Shown here: positions 1 through 8,302 of the stretch, piece after piece
Layout: every line of letters starts with the position of its first letter
How positions within the stretch are numbered: the first letter of the stretch is position 1
DNA from: Bordetella flabilis
GTDB taxonomy: Bacteria; Pseudomonadota; Gammaproteobacteria; Burkholderiales; Burkholderiaceae_B
Length of the DNA: 64,000 nt
NCBI RefSeq assembly: GCF_001676725.1
Contig: NZ_CP016172.1
Coordinates: forward strand, 4,960,001 to 5,024,000
Reading direction: 5' to 3'
Notes under the pieces: generated by a model
What the model saw: only the letters and a program-made list of their open reading frames with translations
The model's database searches: none
Told to the model about the DNA's origin: nothing
Program-made: the position numbers and the translations under genes

Positions 1-81
1 CGGCTGTCCTGTCAGGTCATCATGACGCCCGCACTGGACGGCATACGCGTGCGCGTTCCCAGCGAACAGCTGTCGATGTGA
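1..81 (+). CDS. 2Fe-2S ferredoxin, C-terminal end only
   Basis: The first 27 codons of the window, in frame 1, end with TGA at 79-81. They read as the tail of an adrenodoxin-type 2Fe-2S ferredoxin: an RLSCQV motif carrying the last cluster cysteine, followed by DGIRVRVP. The start lies outside the window. Such ferredoxins pass electrons to oxygenases, and a Rieske oxygenase lies 1.5 kb downstream on the same strand, so this may be its electron donor. The identification rests on about 26 residues, so it is tentative. Confidence 0.6.
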   Translation, partial: RLSCQVIMTPALDGIRVRVPSEQLSM

Positions 82-117
82 CGCGTTCGCCCATCCTGTC
101 CACACTGGGAGTGCCAC

Positions 118-327
118 ATGGCTGACTGGAAAACCGTAAACCTCGTCGAATTGGCGACGGGCGACAAGGTACGCATGGCCGACGGCGCCATCGCCGAGGT
201 CGTCGAGAACCCGCAGGACGGCTTCTGGGTGATCGTCCGCTATCTCGAACACCCCACCGAGCCGGCCGTAGTCAACGGCGAGGAAGTGCAAGTCTTCGCC
301 ACCGATATCGAGGGCGTGCAGGGATGA
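118..327 (+). CDS. small conserved protein of unknown function, 69 aa
   Basis: This is a 69-residue acidic protein with no signal peptide or membrane segment. Its alternating strands (VRMADGAIAEVVE, FWVIVRYL, EEVQVFATDIEG) suggest a small beta-barrel. ATG 118 follows a GGGAGTG-like ribosome-binding sequence. It sits between the ferredoxin end at 81 and the dehydrogenase at 371, all on the plus strand, so it is probably co-transcribed with the oxygenase operon. I do not recognise the family. It could be an accessory or stability factor for the oxygenase system, but nothing in the sequence proves that. Confidence 0.65.
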   Translation: MADWKTVNLVELATGDKVRMADGAIAEVVENPQDGFWVIVRYLEHPTEPAVVNGEEVQVFATDIEGVQG

Positions 328-370
328 TTCCCCGCGCGCTTTCCCTTCCCTTTCCTCTGGAGTCCCAACC

Positions 371-1363
371 ATGACCAAGAAGCCCTGCATCATCGTCACC
401 GCGCCCGTACCGCCGGACCTGCGCCAGTTGCTGGACGCATCCTGCGAAACGGTCGACGTGCCCACCGGCAAGAGCCCGCTGGAGGCCCTGCCGCAGTCCC
501 AGTGGGGCGCCATCGACGGCATGGTGTGCACGGTGAAGACCCGCGTCGACGCGGCGCTGCTGGACGCGCTGCCGGCGCTGAAGGTCGTGTCGAACTTCGC
601 GGTCGGCTTCGATAACGTCGACATGGACGCCGCCAATGCACGCAAGGTGCTGGTGTGCAATACGCCGGGCGTGCTCGACGGCGCGGTGGCCGACCTGACC
701 ATCGGGCTGATGCTGTGCGTGGCCCGCAACCTCGTGGCCGGCGACGCCTTCGTACGCTCCGGCGACTGGACCAAGGGCGCCTTCCCGCTGGCCACGGATA
801 TCCGCGGCAAGACGCTGGGCCTGCTGGGCATGGGCCGCATCGGCCGCGTCGTCGCCCGTACCGCGCGCGCCTTCGACATGGATGTCATCTACCACAACCG
901 CAAGCCCGACCCCGAGGCCGAGGGCCTGGCCCGCTATGTATCGCGCGATGCCCTGTTCTCGGAGTCCGACGTGGTCAGCGTGCACATTCCCCTTACCGCG
1001 GAGACGCGCCAGAGCGTGGGCGCGCGCGAGTTCGGCCTGATGAAGAAATCGGCCATCCTGCTCAATACCGCGCGTGGCGCGGTGGTGGACGAGGAGGCGC
1101 TGATCGCGGCGCTGAAGGACGGCACCATCGCCGGCGCCGGCCTGGACGTCATGACGACGGAACCCTTGCCGCCGACCAGCCCCCTGGTGCAGATGCCCAA
1201 CGTGGTGCTCCAGGCGCACATCGGCAGCGCGACGGTGGAGACGCGCCGCGCCATGATCGACCTGGCGGTGCGCAACCTCGTCGACTCCATGACCGGCAAG
1301 CAGCCCAAGGCCATGGTGAACGCGCAAGCCTGGCCGCTGGCGCGCCAGGCGAAGGCTGCCTGA
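371..1363 (+). CDS. D-isomer-specific 2-hydroxyacid dehydrogenase, NAD(P)-dependent
   Basis: This 330-aa cytoplasmic oxidoreductase interconverts 2-oxo acids and D-2-hydroxy acids (glyoxylate/hydroxypyruvate reductase group). The Rossmann motif GMGRIG is at residues 153-158. The catalytic triad of the family is visible: Arg235 in NTARGAVV, Glu264 in DVMTTEP and His283 in QAHIGS. Full length is normal for the family. GGAGTCCCAACC precedes ATG 371 as a ribosome-binding region. It opens the run that continues with a Rieske oxygenase, a Bug receptor, a ThDP enzyme and an aldehyde dehydrogenase. There it could supply or remove the 2-oxo acid used by the ThDP enzyme. The substrate cannot be read from the sequence. 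Confidence 0.9.
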   Translation: MTKKPCIIVTAPVPPDLRQLLDASCETVDVPTGKSPLEALPQSQWGAIDGMVCTVKTRVDAALLDALPALKVVSNFAVGFDNVDMDAANARKVLVCNTPGVLDGAVADLTIGLMLCVARNLVAGDAFVRSGDWTKGAFPLATDIRGKTLGLLGMGRIGRVVARTARAFDMDVIYHNRKPDPEAEGLARYVSRDALFSESDVVSVHIPLTAETRQSVGAREFGLMKKSAILLNTARGAVVDEEALIAALKDGTIAGAGLDVMTTEPLPPTSPLVQMPNVVLQAHIGSATVETRRAMIDLAVRNLVDSMTGKQPKAMVNAQAWPLARQAKAA

Positions 1364-1559
1364 AGCCGGTCCCTGTCCCGCGCCCGTTCCCATGGCGCGA
1401 ACACGCGTCACGGGGACAGCCGCGGGACAGAGGATGATGGGTAGTTCCCCCAATGGGACAAACCACCTTTGTAATATTATCGTACTGATGTTCATGCCAG
1501 GCGCGCGGTGCACGCATGGCATTCCGGCCGCAGGCCGCGAGCATCGTGACGGAGAAGTC

Positions 1560-2900
1560 ATGTCTGCGTCTAGCATCGATACGCTGGTTCGCGCCGATGA
1601 AGGAATGGTGAGCCGTTCCATCTTCGTCGACGACGCGATCTTCAAGCAGGAACTGGAGCGGATCTTCTCGCGCGCCTGGCTGTTCGTCGGGCACGAGAGC
1701 CTGGTTCCCAAGCCGGACGACTACTTTGTTTCCCGCATGGGCGGCGAATCGGTCATCCTGACGCGCGACCGCCAGGGCAGGATACAGGTCATGCTCAACA
1801 GCTGCGCGCACCGCGGCATGAAGCTGTGCCGCTACGATCACGGCAACAACCGCACCTTCACCTGTCCGTACCACGGCTGGAGCTTTTCCACCGACGGCAA
1901 GCTGGTCGAGCGCCCCGGCGAACTGGTCGGCGTGCCGGGCCACGCCACGCACTACAAGGGCGAACTGGATAAAAAGGCCTGGGGCCTGAAGACGGTGGCG
2001 CAGGTGTGCAACTACAAGGGGGCGATCTTCGCCACCTGGGACCCCGCCGCGCCGCCCTTCGAAGATTACCTGGGCGACATGCGCCTGTACCTGGATGCCG
2101 CGCTGGACCACCGCGACGGCAGCGAAGGCGGCTCGGAGGTCATCGGCGGCGTGCAGAAGTGGCGCGTGAAGTGCAACTGGAAATTCGCCCCGGAAAACTT
2201 CATCGGCGACCTTTATCACGATATCAGCCACCGCTCGGTCGACATCGTCGGCATCGGGCCCAGCGGCGGCAAGGGCCGGCGCGATCCGTCGGCCACGCGT
2301 TCGGCCATCTGCTTCCCGCAGCTCGGCCACGGGCTGCTCGGACGGCTGCCGTATTACGAGGAACCGCCCTACGCGGCCACGTACGCGCGCTACCCGGAAG
2401 TCGATGCCTATTACCGCGCGGTGCACGATAAACGTGTGCGCACGCTCGGTTCCGACATGCGCGTGCAGCTCAGCGTCGGGACCATCTTCCCCAACATGTC
2501 CTTCCATGGGCGGCAGCCACGCACGCTGGCGGTATTCCATCCCATCAGCCCCACCGAAATGGAGATGTGGCGCATGTACCTGGTGGACCGGGACGCGCCC
2601 GAGGCGGTCAAGGACGCTGCGCGCCATTATTTCCTGCGCTACTCCGGCCCGGGCGGCATGACCGAATCCGACGACATGGAGAACTGGACCGGCGCCACCG
2701 AGGCTTGCACGGGCACCGAATCGCGCAAGCTGTACTTCAATTACCAGATGGGCTTAGGCCACGCGCGTGCCGTCCCGGAGCTGAAGGGTTGCGTCGAGAA
2801 CGGCGAGTACACCGAAGAAAACGCCCGCGCCTATTACCGCCGCTGGGCCCAGTTCATGAGTGGCGCGGGCTGGGATGCGCTGATGCCGCAAGGCGGCTGA
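1560..2900 (+). CDS. Rieske non-heme iron aromatic ring-hydroxylating oxygenase, alpha subunit
   Basis: This 446-aa oxygenase large subunit hydroxylates an aromatic or related substrate using electrons from a ferredoxin/reductase. The Rieske 2Fe-2S ligands are Cys82 and His84 (CAHRG) and Cys102 and His105 (CPYHGW). The mononuclear iron site is in ENFIGDLYHDISH, with Asp217, His220 and His224. ATG 1560 is preferred over an in-frame start at 1392 because GGAG precedes it at 7 nt and homology to the family begins there. No small (beta) subunit gene is nearby, so it probably works as an alpha-only oligomer. The reductase is not in the window. The ferredoxin fragment at the window start is a candidate partner. 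Confidence 0.9.
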   Translation: MSASSIDTLVRADEGMVSRSIFVDDAIFKQELERIFSRAWLFVGHESLVPKPDDYFVSRMGGESVILTRDRQGRIQVMLNSCAHRGMKLCRYDHGNNRTFTCPYHGWSFSTDGKLVERPGELVGVPGHATHYKGELDKKAWGLKTVAQVCNYKGAIFATWDPAAPPFEDYLGDMRLYLDAALDHRDGSEGGSEVIGGVQKWRVKCNWKFAPENFIGDLYHDISHRSVDIVGIGPSGGKGRRDPSATRSAICFPQLGHGLLGRLPYYEEPPYAATYARYPEVDAYYRAVHDKRVRTLGSDMRVQLSVGTIFPNMSFHGRQPRTLAVFHPISPTEMEMWRMYLVDRDAPEAVKDAARHYFLRYSGPGGMTESDDMENWTGATEACTGTESRKLYFNYQMGLGHARAVPELKGCVENGEYTEENARAYYRRWAQFMSGAGWDALMPQGG

Positions 2901-2987
2901 CCGCATTCCCGGGCTCCCGCGCCGGCAGCCTTCATTCATCCGCTTGCAAGAGGGCCTGGGGTGCCCTCGGTAAACCTGGAGTCAACC

Positions 2988-3983
2988 ATGAAACGTCGTG
3001 CCTTTCTCGGGGCTGCCGGCGCCGGCCTCTGCGCGTTCGCTGCCCATCGGGCCCCTTTCGCGGCCGAAGCGGCGTGGCCCAACAAGCCGATCCGCCTGAT
3101 CGTGCCCTACCCGCCCGGCGGGGTAACCGACCTGGCGGGCCGCGTGGTCGGAGAGATCGTGTCGAAGAAGTTCGGCCAGCCGGTGGTGGTGGAGAATCGC
3201 CCGGGCGCGAATGGCCTGATCGGCAGCCAGATGGTGGCGCGCTCGCCCGCCGACGGCTATACCCTGCTGCTGAACGGGCTGGGCGGAATCGTGTTGCCCG
3301 CGGCGACGCTGAAAGGCTATCCAATCGACTACAACACCGCGCTCACGCCCGTTGCGCAGGTTGCCGAGTTCGTCAACGTGCTGGTGGTGGGCGCCAACTC
3401 GGATATCCGCAGCGTTCCCGAGCTGTTGGCACGCGCCCGGGCCAAGGGTGCGAACGGACTAAGCTATGGCTCGAACGGAACTGGCACCTCCGCGCACATG
3501 ACAGGGGAGTTCTTCTGCATGCGCAACGACATCAAGTGCCTGCATGTCGCGTACAAGGGCAGCAGCGAGGTGCTGGTGGACGTCACCAACGGGAACCTGG
3601 ATTTCACGTTCAGCAACCTGCCGCCGGTCATCGGCCTGATCAAGAAAGGCCTGGTGCGCCCGCTGGCGGTGACCAGCCCGTATCGCAGCCGTGAAATCCC
3701 GGATGTCGCCACGCTGGAAGAACTGGGCATGCGCGATTTCGCGGTGACGAGCTGGCTGGGCGTGTACGGTCCGGCGGGCATGGATGCGGACATTACGCAG
3801 CGCCTGGGCCAGGCCATCGTCGATGGCGTCAAGGACCCGGCGACGACGCAGATCCTGACGGGCGCGGGCTTCGAACCCAAGGCCGCGCTTGCGGCCGACT
3901 TCGCCAGGCTCAACCGCGAAGAACTGGCGCGCTGGTCCGGCGTGGCCCGCGATGCCGGTGTATCGCTGAACTTCGGGTCCTGA
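2988..3983 (+). CDS. Bug-family tripartite tricarboxylate transporter substrate-binding protein
   Basis: This 331-aa periplasmic receptor has an N-terminal export signal starting MKRRAFLGAAG. A mature Bug domain follows, beginning with PNKPIRLIVPYPPGG, then VVENRPGANG and ADGYTLL, and YGSNGTGTSAHM in the second half. Bug proteins capture carboxylates, amino acids or aromatic acids for TctAB-type permeases. ATG 2988 is chosen because CTGGAG lies 6-7 nt upstream and the signal peptide starts there. It lies between the oxygenase and the ThDP enzyme, so it probably binds that pathway's substrate. It is clearly paralogous to the receptor at 7146-8141 (shared PVAQ-AEFVNVLVV and VTSWLG stretches). 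Confidence 0.92.
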   Translation: MKRRAFLGAAGAGLCAFAAHRAPFAAEAAWPNKPIRLIVPYPPGGVTDLAGRVVGEIVSKKFGQPVVVENRPGANGLIGSQMVARSPADGYTLLLNGLGGIVLPAATLKGYPIDYNTALTPVAQVAEFVNVLVVGANSDIRSVPELLARARAKGANGLSYGSNGTGTSAHMTGEFFCMRNDIKCLHVAYKGSSEVLVDVTNGNLDFTFSNLPPVIGLIKKGLVRPLAVTSPYRSREIPDVATLEELGMRDFAVTSWLGVYGPAGMDADITQRLGQAIVDGVKDPATTQILTGAGFEPKAALAADFARLNREELARWSGVARDAGVSLNFGS

Positions 3984-3989
3984 TCCACC

Positions 3990-5588
3990 ATGACCGCTAC
4001 AACGCAAGCGCCGGCCGGCGCCGCGAGGGACGGGACCGCCCAGAACGGCTCCCAGTGGCTATTGCGATCGGCTGCGGCATCCGGCCTGAAGGTCTGTTTC
4101 GCCAATCCGGGGACCACCGAACTGCCGTTTGTCGCCGCCCTGGACTCGGTGCCCGAAGTGCGCGCCATCCTGAGCCTGTTCGAGGGCGTCTGCTCGGGCG
4201 CCGCGGACGGCTACTTCCGCATTTCCGGTACGCCGGCGATGACCCTTACCCACCTGGGGCCAGGCTTCGCAAACGCGATCGCCAACCTGCACAACGCACG
4301 CCGCGCGCGGTCGCGCATCCTCAACGTGATCGGCGAGCATATGTCCTGGCACATCGCCGCGGATCCGCCGCTGAACTCGGATATCGAGTCGCTGGCGCGG
4401 CCGGTATCGGCGGGCGTGTGGCGCGCCGACAGCACGGCGACGCTGCGGACCGCCACGGCCGGCTCGCTGCGTGAAGTGCTGGGCGCGGGGGGCGGCATCG
4501 CCAGCCTGGTGTTGCCGATGGACCTGCAGCAGGGCGCCATCGACACGGCACCGCTGCGGGTCGACGCCACCGCATCGGAGGCGCATTACGACGCGGCGGC
4601 AGTGCATGCGCTGGCCGCGACGATACGCCAGGGCGCGCGCGTCCTGCTGTTCCTGGGCGCGAGCGCCATGACGGAAGCCGCGCTGGCGCAGGCCTCGCGC
4701 TTCGCGGCGTTGCCCAACGTCGAGCTGATCGGCGAGACTTTTCCCGCGCGCAGCGAGCATGGCGGCGGGCTGCCTTCCATACGCCGCTTTTCCTACCTGG
4801 CCGAACAGGGCCATCCCGTCCTGCTGCAGTACGACCGCGTGGCGCTGGTCGACGCACTGCAACCGGTGGCCTTCTTCGGCGCCGCAGGCTACCCCAGCCG
4901 CCTGGGCGACCCGGAACGCATGGTGGCGCTGTCCCAACCCGGCCAGGGCGGCCTGGCCGCGCTGGCGGAGCTGGCCGACACGCTGGGCCTGGCGCCGGCG
5001 CGGCTGCAGGCGCCCGCCCGCGTGGTCGACACCGGCCTGGGCGACGAACTGACCGCCGCCGCCGCGGCGCAGGTCATCGCCGCGCACCTTCCCGACCAGG
5101 CCATCGTTTCGGTGGAAGGCGGCACGCTCGGCTTTCCGTTCAACGCGCTGGCCAGCCAGGCGGCGCGGCACAGCACCATCGTCATGACGGGCGGGGCCAT
5201 CGGACAGGGCTTGCCTGCGGCCTTCGGCGCATCGGTCGCGGCGCCGGACCGCAAGGTGGTGGCCCTGCAGTCCGACGGCAGCGCGCTGTATACCGCGCAG
5301 GCCCTGTGGTCGATGGCGCGCGAGAATTCCAATGTGGTGATCGTGATCGCGGCGAATCGACGCTACCAGATCCTGCAGAACGAAATGAAGCGCACCGGGC
5401 ACGACCTGCACCGCCACGACGTGCAGGCCCTGCTCGACCTCTCCAATCCCGCCGTGGACTGGGTGTCGCTGTCGCAGTCGTTTGGAGTACCGGCGGCGCG
5501 AGCCCGCAGCACCTCCGAACTGCGCCGTCTCTTCCAGGCCGCGCTGGCACACCCTTCCCCCTTCCTGATCGAGGCCGTGCTTCCCTGA
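3990..5588 (+). CDS. thiamine diphosphate-dependent enzyme, acetolactate synthase/benzoylformate decarboxylase-like
   Basis: This 532-aa cytoplasmic ThDP enzyme has the three domains of the family. The N-terminal PYR domain carries the activating Glu in LFEGVCSGAADGY, a central domain follows, and the C-terminal PP domain has the cofactor motif QSDGSALYTAQALW with Asn in AANRRY. Length and PP-domain wording fit benzoylformate-decarboxylase-like proteins that are often labelled acetolactate synthase. In place of the Ser of the MdlC active-site loop there is Thr (NPGTTELPF). It starts 6 bp after the Bug gene and is followed by an aldehyde dehydrogenase. That order suggests 2-oxo acid to aldehyde to acid. 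No regulatory subunit of a true acetolactate synthase is nearby. Confidence 0.82.
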   Translation: MTATTQAPAGAARDGTAQNGSQWLLRSAAASGLKVCFANPGTTELPFVAALDSVPEVRAILSLFEGVCSGAADGYFRISGTPAMTLTHLGPGFANAIANLHNARRARSRILNVIGEHMSWHIAADPPLNSDIESLARPVSAGVWRADSTATLRTATAGSLREVLGAGGGIASLVLPMDLQQGAIDTAPLRVDATASEAHYDAAAVHALAATIRQGARVLLFLGASAMTEAALAQASRFAALPNVELIGETFPARSEHGGGLPSIRRFSYLAEQGHPVLLQYDRVALVDALQPVAFFGAAGYPSRLGDPERMVALSQPGQGGLAALAELADTLGLAPARLQAPARVVDTGLGDELTAAAAAQVIAAHLPDQAIVSVEGGTLGFPFNALASQAARHSTIVMTGGAIGQGLPAAFGASVAAPDRKVVALQSDGSALYTAQALWSMARENSNVVIVIAANRRYQILQNEMKRTGHDLHRHDVQALLDLSNPAVDWVSLSQSFGVPAARARSTSELRRLFQAALAHPSPFLIEAVLP

Positions 5589-5621
5589 CGGCCGCTTTAC
5601 CGGGTCTTACCTGACAACATC

Positions 5622-7052
5622 ATGCATGAAAACTTCATTGGCGGCCGCTGGGTAGGCGGTACGCAGGCACGCGAGAACATCAATCCCTCCGACCTTTCGG
5701 ACGTGATCGGCGAATACGCGCAAGCCGACGCCGCGCAGGCGGGGCAGGCCATAGCCGCCGCGCGCGCCGCGGCGCCCACCTGGGCACGCACGACCGCGCA
5801 GCGCAAATTCGACGCGCTCGACGCGATCGGCGGAGAGATCCTGGCGCGCAAGGAGGAATTGGCCACCCTGCTGGCGCGCGAGGAAGGCAAGACGCTGGCC
5901 GACGCACGCGGCGAGGTCGATCGCGCCGCCGGCATCTTCAAGTTCTTCGCCGGCGAGGCAGTGCGGCTCCCCGGCCAGATCCTGCCTGTGAACCGCACCG
6001 GCATCGTGCCGGAAGTGACGCGCGAACCCGTGGGCGTGGTCGGCATCATCGCGCCGTGGAATTTCCCCATTGCCATTCCGGCCTGGAAGATCGCGCCGGC
6101 GCTGGCCTATGGCAACGCCGTGGTGTTCAAGCCGGCCGACCTCGTGCCCGGCAGCGCGTGGGCGTTGGCGGAAATCATCAGCCGTGCCGGCCTGCCCGAC
6201 GGCACGTTCAACCTGGTCATGGGCCGCGGCTCGGTGGTCGGGCAGACCCTGCTGCAGGACCCACGCGTCGATGCCATCAGCTTCACCGGCTCCGTCGGCA
6301 CGGGCCGGCGCGTGGCGGAGGCCGCCATCGGCCGGCTGGCCAAGGTGCAGATGGAGATGGGCGGCAAGAACCCCCTGGTGATCCTGGACGATGCCGACCT
6401 GGACGTGGCGGTGGAGTGCGCCGTTAACGGCGCGTACTTCCAGACGGGCCAGCGCTGCACCGCGTCCAGTCGCTTCATCGTCCAGCGCGGCATCTATGGT
6501 CGCTTCACCGAAGCGGTAAAGCGCCGGCTGGAGGGCCTGAAGGTCGGACACGCACTGCGGCCTGGCATCGACATCGGGCCGGTGGTCGATGCGGAGCAGC
6601 TCGCCCAGAATGAACGCTATGTAGGAATCGGGAAGGACGAAGGCGCGGTGCTGGCCTATGGCGGCGACCGCATAAAAGCGGATACCGAGGGCTACTTCAT
6701 GCGCCCGGCGCTCTTCGTCGACTGCGACAACGCCCAGCGCATCTGCCGCGAGGAAATCTTCGGCCCGGTGGCCGCCGCCATTCCGGTGTCCAGCTACGAG
6801 GAGGCCCTGGAGCTGGCCAACGATACCGAGTTCGGGCTGTCGTCAGGCATCTGCACCACGTCGCTCAAGCATGCCGCGCACTTCAAGCGGGAATCGCAGG
6901 CCGGCATGGTGATGGTCAACTGCCCCACGGCGGGTGTGGACTACCACGCGCCTTTTGGCGGACGCAAGGAGTCCAGCTACGGGCCGCGCGAGCAAGGCCA
7001 CTATGCGCTGGAGTTCTACACCAGCGTGAAGACGGCGTACACGGCGTCGTAG
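5622..7052 (+). CDS. NAD(P)-dependent aldehyde dehydrogenase
   Basis: This 476-aa aldehyde dehydrogenase oxidises an aldehyde to the carboxylate. Visible residues are Asn147 in PWNFP, the nucleotide-binding motif FTGSVGTGRR (221-230), the general base Glu245 in MEMGGKNP and the nucleophile Cys279 in TGQRCTASSR. It resembles the alpha-ketoglutaric-semialdehyde/vanillin dehydrogenase branch, but the substrate is not certain. It starts 33 bp after the ThDP enzyme and is the last plus-strand gene of the operon. Its place makes it the likely consumer of the aldehyde that the preceding decarboxylase would release. Confidence 0.92.
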   Translation: MHENFIGGRWVGGTQARENINPSDLSDVIGEYAQADAAQAGQAIAAARAAAPTWARTTAQRKFDALDAIGGEILARKEELATLLAREEGKTLADARGEVDRAAGIFKFFAGEAVRLPGQILPVNRTGIVPEVTREPVGVVGIIAPWNFPIAIPAWKIAPALAYGNAVVFKPADLVPGSAWALAEIISRAGLPDGTFNLVMGRGSVVGQTLLQDPRVDAISFTGSVGTGRRVAEAAIGRLAKVQMEMGGKNPLVILDDADLDVAVECAVNGAYFQTGQRCTASSRFIVQRGIYGRFTEAVKRRLEGLKVGHALRPGIDIGPVVDAEQLAQNERYVGIGKDEGAVLAYGGDRIKADTEGYFMRPALFVDCDNAQRICREEIFGPVAAAIPVSSYEEALELANDTEFGLSSGICTTSLKHAAHFKRESQAGMVMVNCPTAGVDYHAPFGGRKESSYGPREQGHYALEFYTSVKTAYTAS

Positions 7053-7145
7053 CACGGCGCAGGCTGGGGCGCGTCTGCGGGAGGCGCGCGCGGGCGCTGT
7101 CCGTGGAGGCGCCCACACACGGCCCCAGCCCCATCGCGCACCGCT

Positions 7146-8141
7146 TCAGCCCTTGCCGCCGTAGTCGACGACGATATTGGCCTGCTGGGCCACGCTGGCC
7201 CAGCGCCGTAGTTCCGCGGCCGAGAAAGCCTGGAATTCAGCCGCCTCGCGCAGCTTGGGTTCCAGGCCGGCACCCACCAGCCGCGCCTGCTGCGCCGGCG
7301 TGGCCATGCCCTGCACGATGTCGCGCGAGAGCTTGGCGACGATGGCCGGATCCACCTTCGCGGGAACATATATGCCAAGCCAGCTGGTGACGTCGAAGTC
7401 TGTCATGCCCTGTTCCTGCATGGTCGGCACTTCGGGCAACTGGCGGGCGCGGTATGAGCTGGTCACCGCCAAGGCCTTTAGCTTGCCGGCGCGCACCATC
7501 GGCAGCGTGGGCGGCATGTTCATGAAGCACAGATCGAGGTCGCCCATGGACGCGCCCACCAGCGCCTCGCTCGCGCCCTTGTACGGCACGTGGTCCAGCG
7601 GCACCTTGGCCTGGATGGCGAACAGTTCGGTGGTCATCTGGGCGGAGCTGCCCACGCCGTTGCTCCCGTACAGCGCCTTGCCAGGGCGTCCCTTCAAATA
7701 GGCGATCAGTTCCTCGACGTTGTTGGCGGGATGATCGGGCCGCACCACCAGCACGTTCACGAATTCCGCGATCTGCGCGACCGGCAGTAGCGCCTTTGGA
7801 ATGTCCAGGGGAAGGCCGCGCAGCGTCACGGGCGGCAGCACGTTGTGGCCGAGGCCGCCGGTGGTCAGCGTATAGCCGTCCGGCTGCGCGGCGGCGGCGG
7901 CGGTCATGCCGATGACGCCGCCCGCGCCAGCCTTGTTCTCGATCACGACGCTCTGGCCGTACTGCGCGCCGAGCAGGTCGCCCACCAGGCGCCCGGCGAC
8001 ATCGGTGGCGCTGCCCGGTGTGGACGAAACGATGATCCTGATCGGTCGATTGGGGTAGCTTTCCCCCTGCGACCACACCGGCCTGGCCAGCGCCAGCATG
8101 CTGGTCGAGCCCAGTAGCTTCAATGCACTGCGTCGCTTCAT
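7146..8141 (-). CDS. Bug-family tripartite tricarboxylate transporter substrate-binding protein
   Basis: This 331-aa periplasmic receptor has an export signal beginning MKRRSALKLLGS, then YPNRPIRIIV, IENKAGAGGVIG, PDGYTL and YGSNGVGSSAQM. It is convergent with the aldehyde dehydrogenase (93 bp between stops). It shares long stretches with the receptor at 2988-3983, so the pair arose by duplication and may bind related ligands. One difference is that the usual VPxPPGG loop near the ligand site reads VSSTPGSA here, so its ligand may differ. No permease gene is adjacent. Confidence 0.92.
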   Translation of the reverse strand: MKRRSALKLLGSTSMLALARPVWSQGESYPNRPIRIIVSSTPGSATDVAGRLVGDLLGAQYGQSVVIENKAGAGGVIGMTAAAAAQPDGYTLTTGGLGHNVLPPVTLRGLPLDIPKALLPVAQIAEFVNVLVVRPDHPANNVEELIAYLKGRPGKALYGSNGVGSSAQMTTELFAIQAKVPLDHVPYKGASEALVGASMGDLDLCFMNMPPTLPMVRAGKLKALAVTSSYRARQLPEVPTMQEQGMTDFDVTSWLGIYVPAKVDPAIVAKLSRDIVQGMATPAQQARLVGAGLEPKLREAAEFQAFSAAELRRWASVAQQANIVVDYGGKG

Positions 8142-8302
8142 ACCTTTCCCCTTGCGCGAGTCGTGGCCTGCCCAAGCCAGCCTTCAGGCCGTTTGTATGA
8201 TTAACCTACGATCAACATACGCCGGTACGCCGCCACGCAAAACTGCGGGAAACCCGTATCCATGCGAGCCCGCCAGAAGAGCCACCGCATGCGCGATCCC
8301 AT

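Noticed and set aside
272..1711. Long open frame antisense to the 2-hydroxyacid dehydrogenase
   Set aside because: Its translation is Arg/His/Gly-rich without motifs, while the plus-strand frame has a full catalytic set. High-GC DNA often leaves the antisense frame open.
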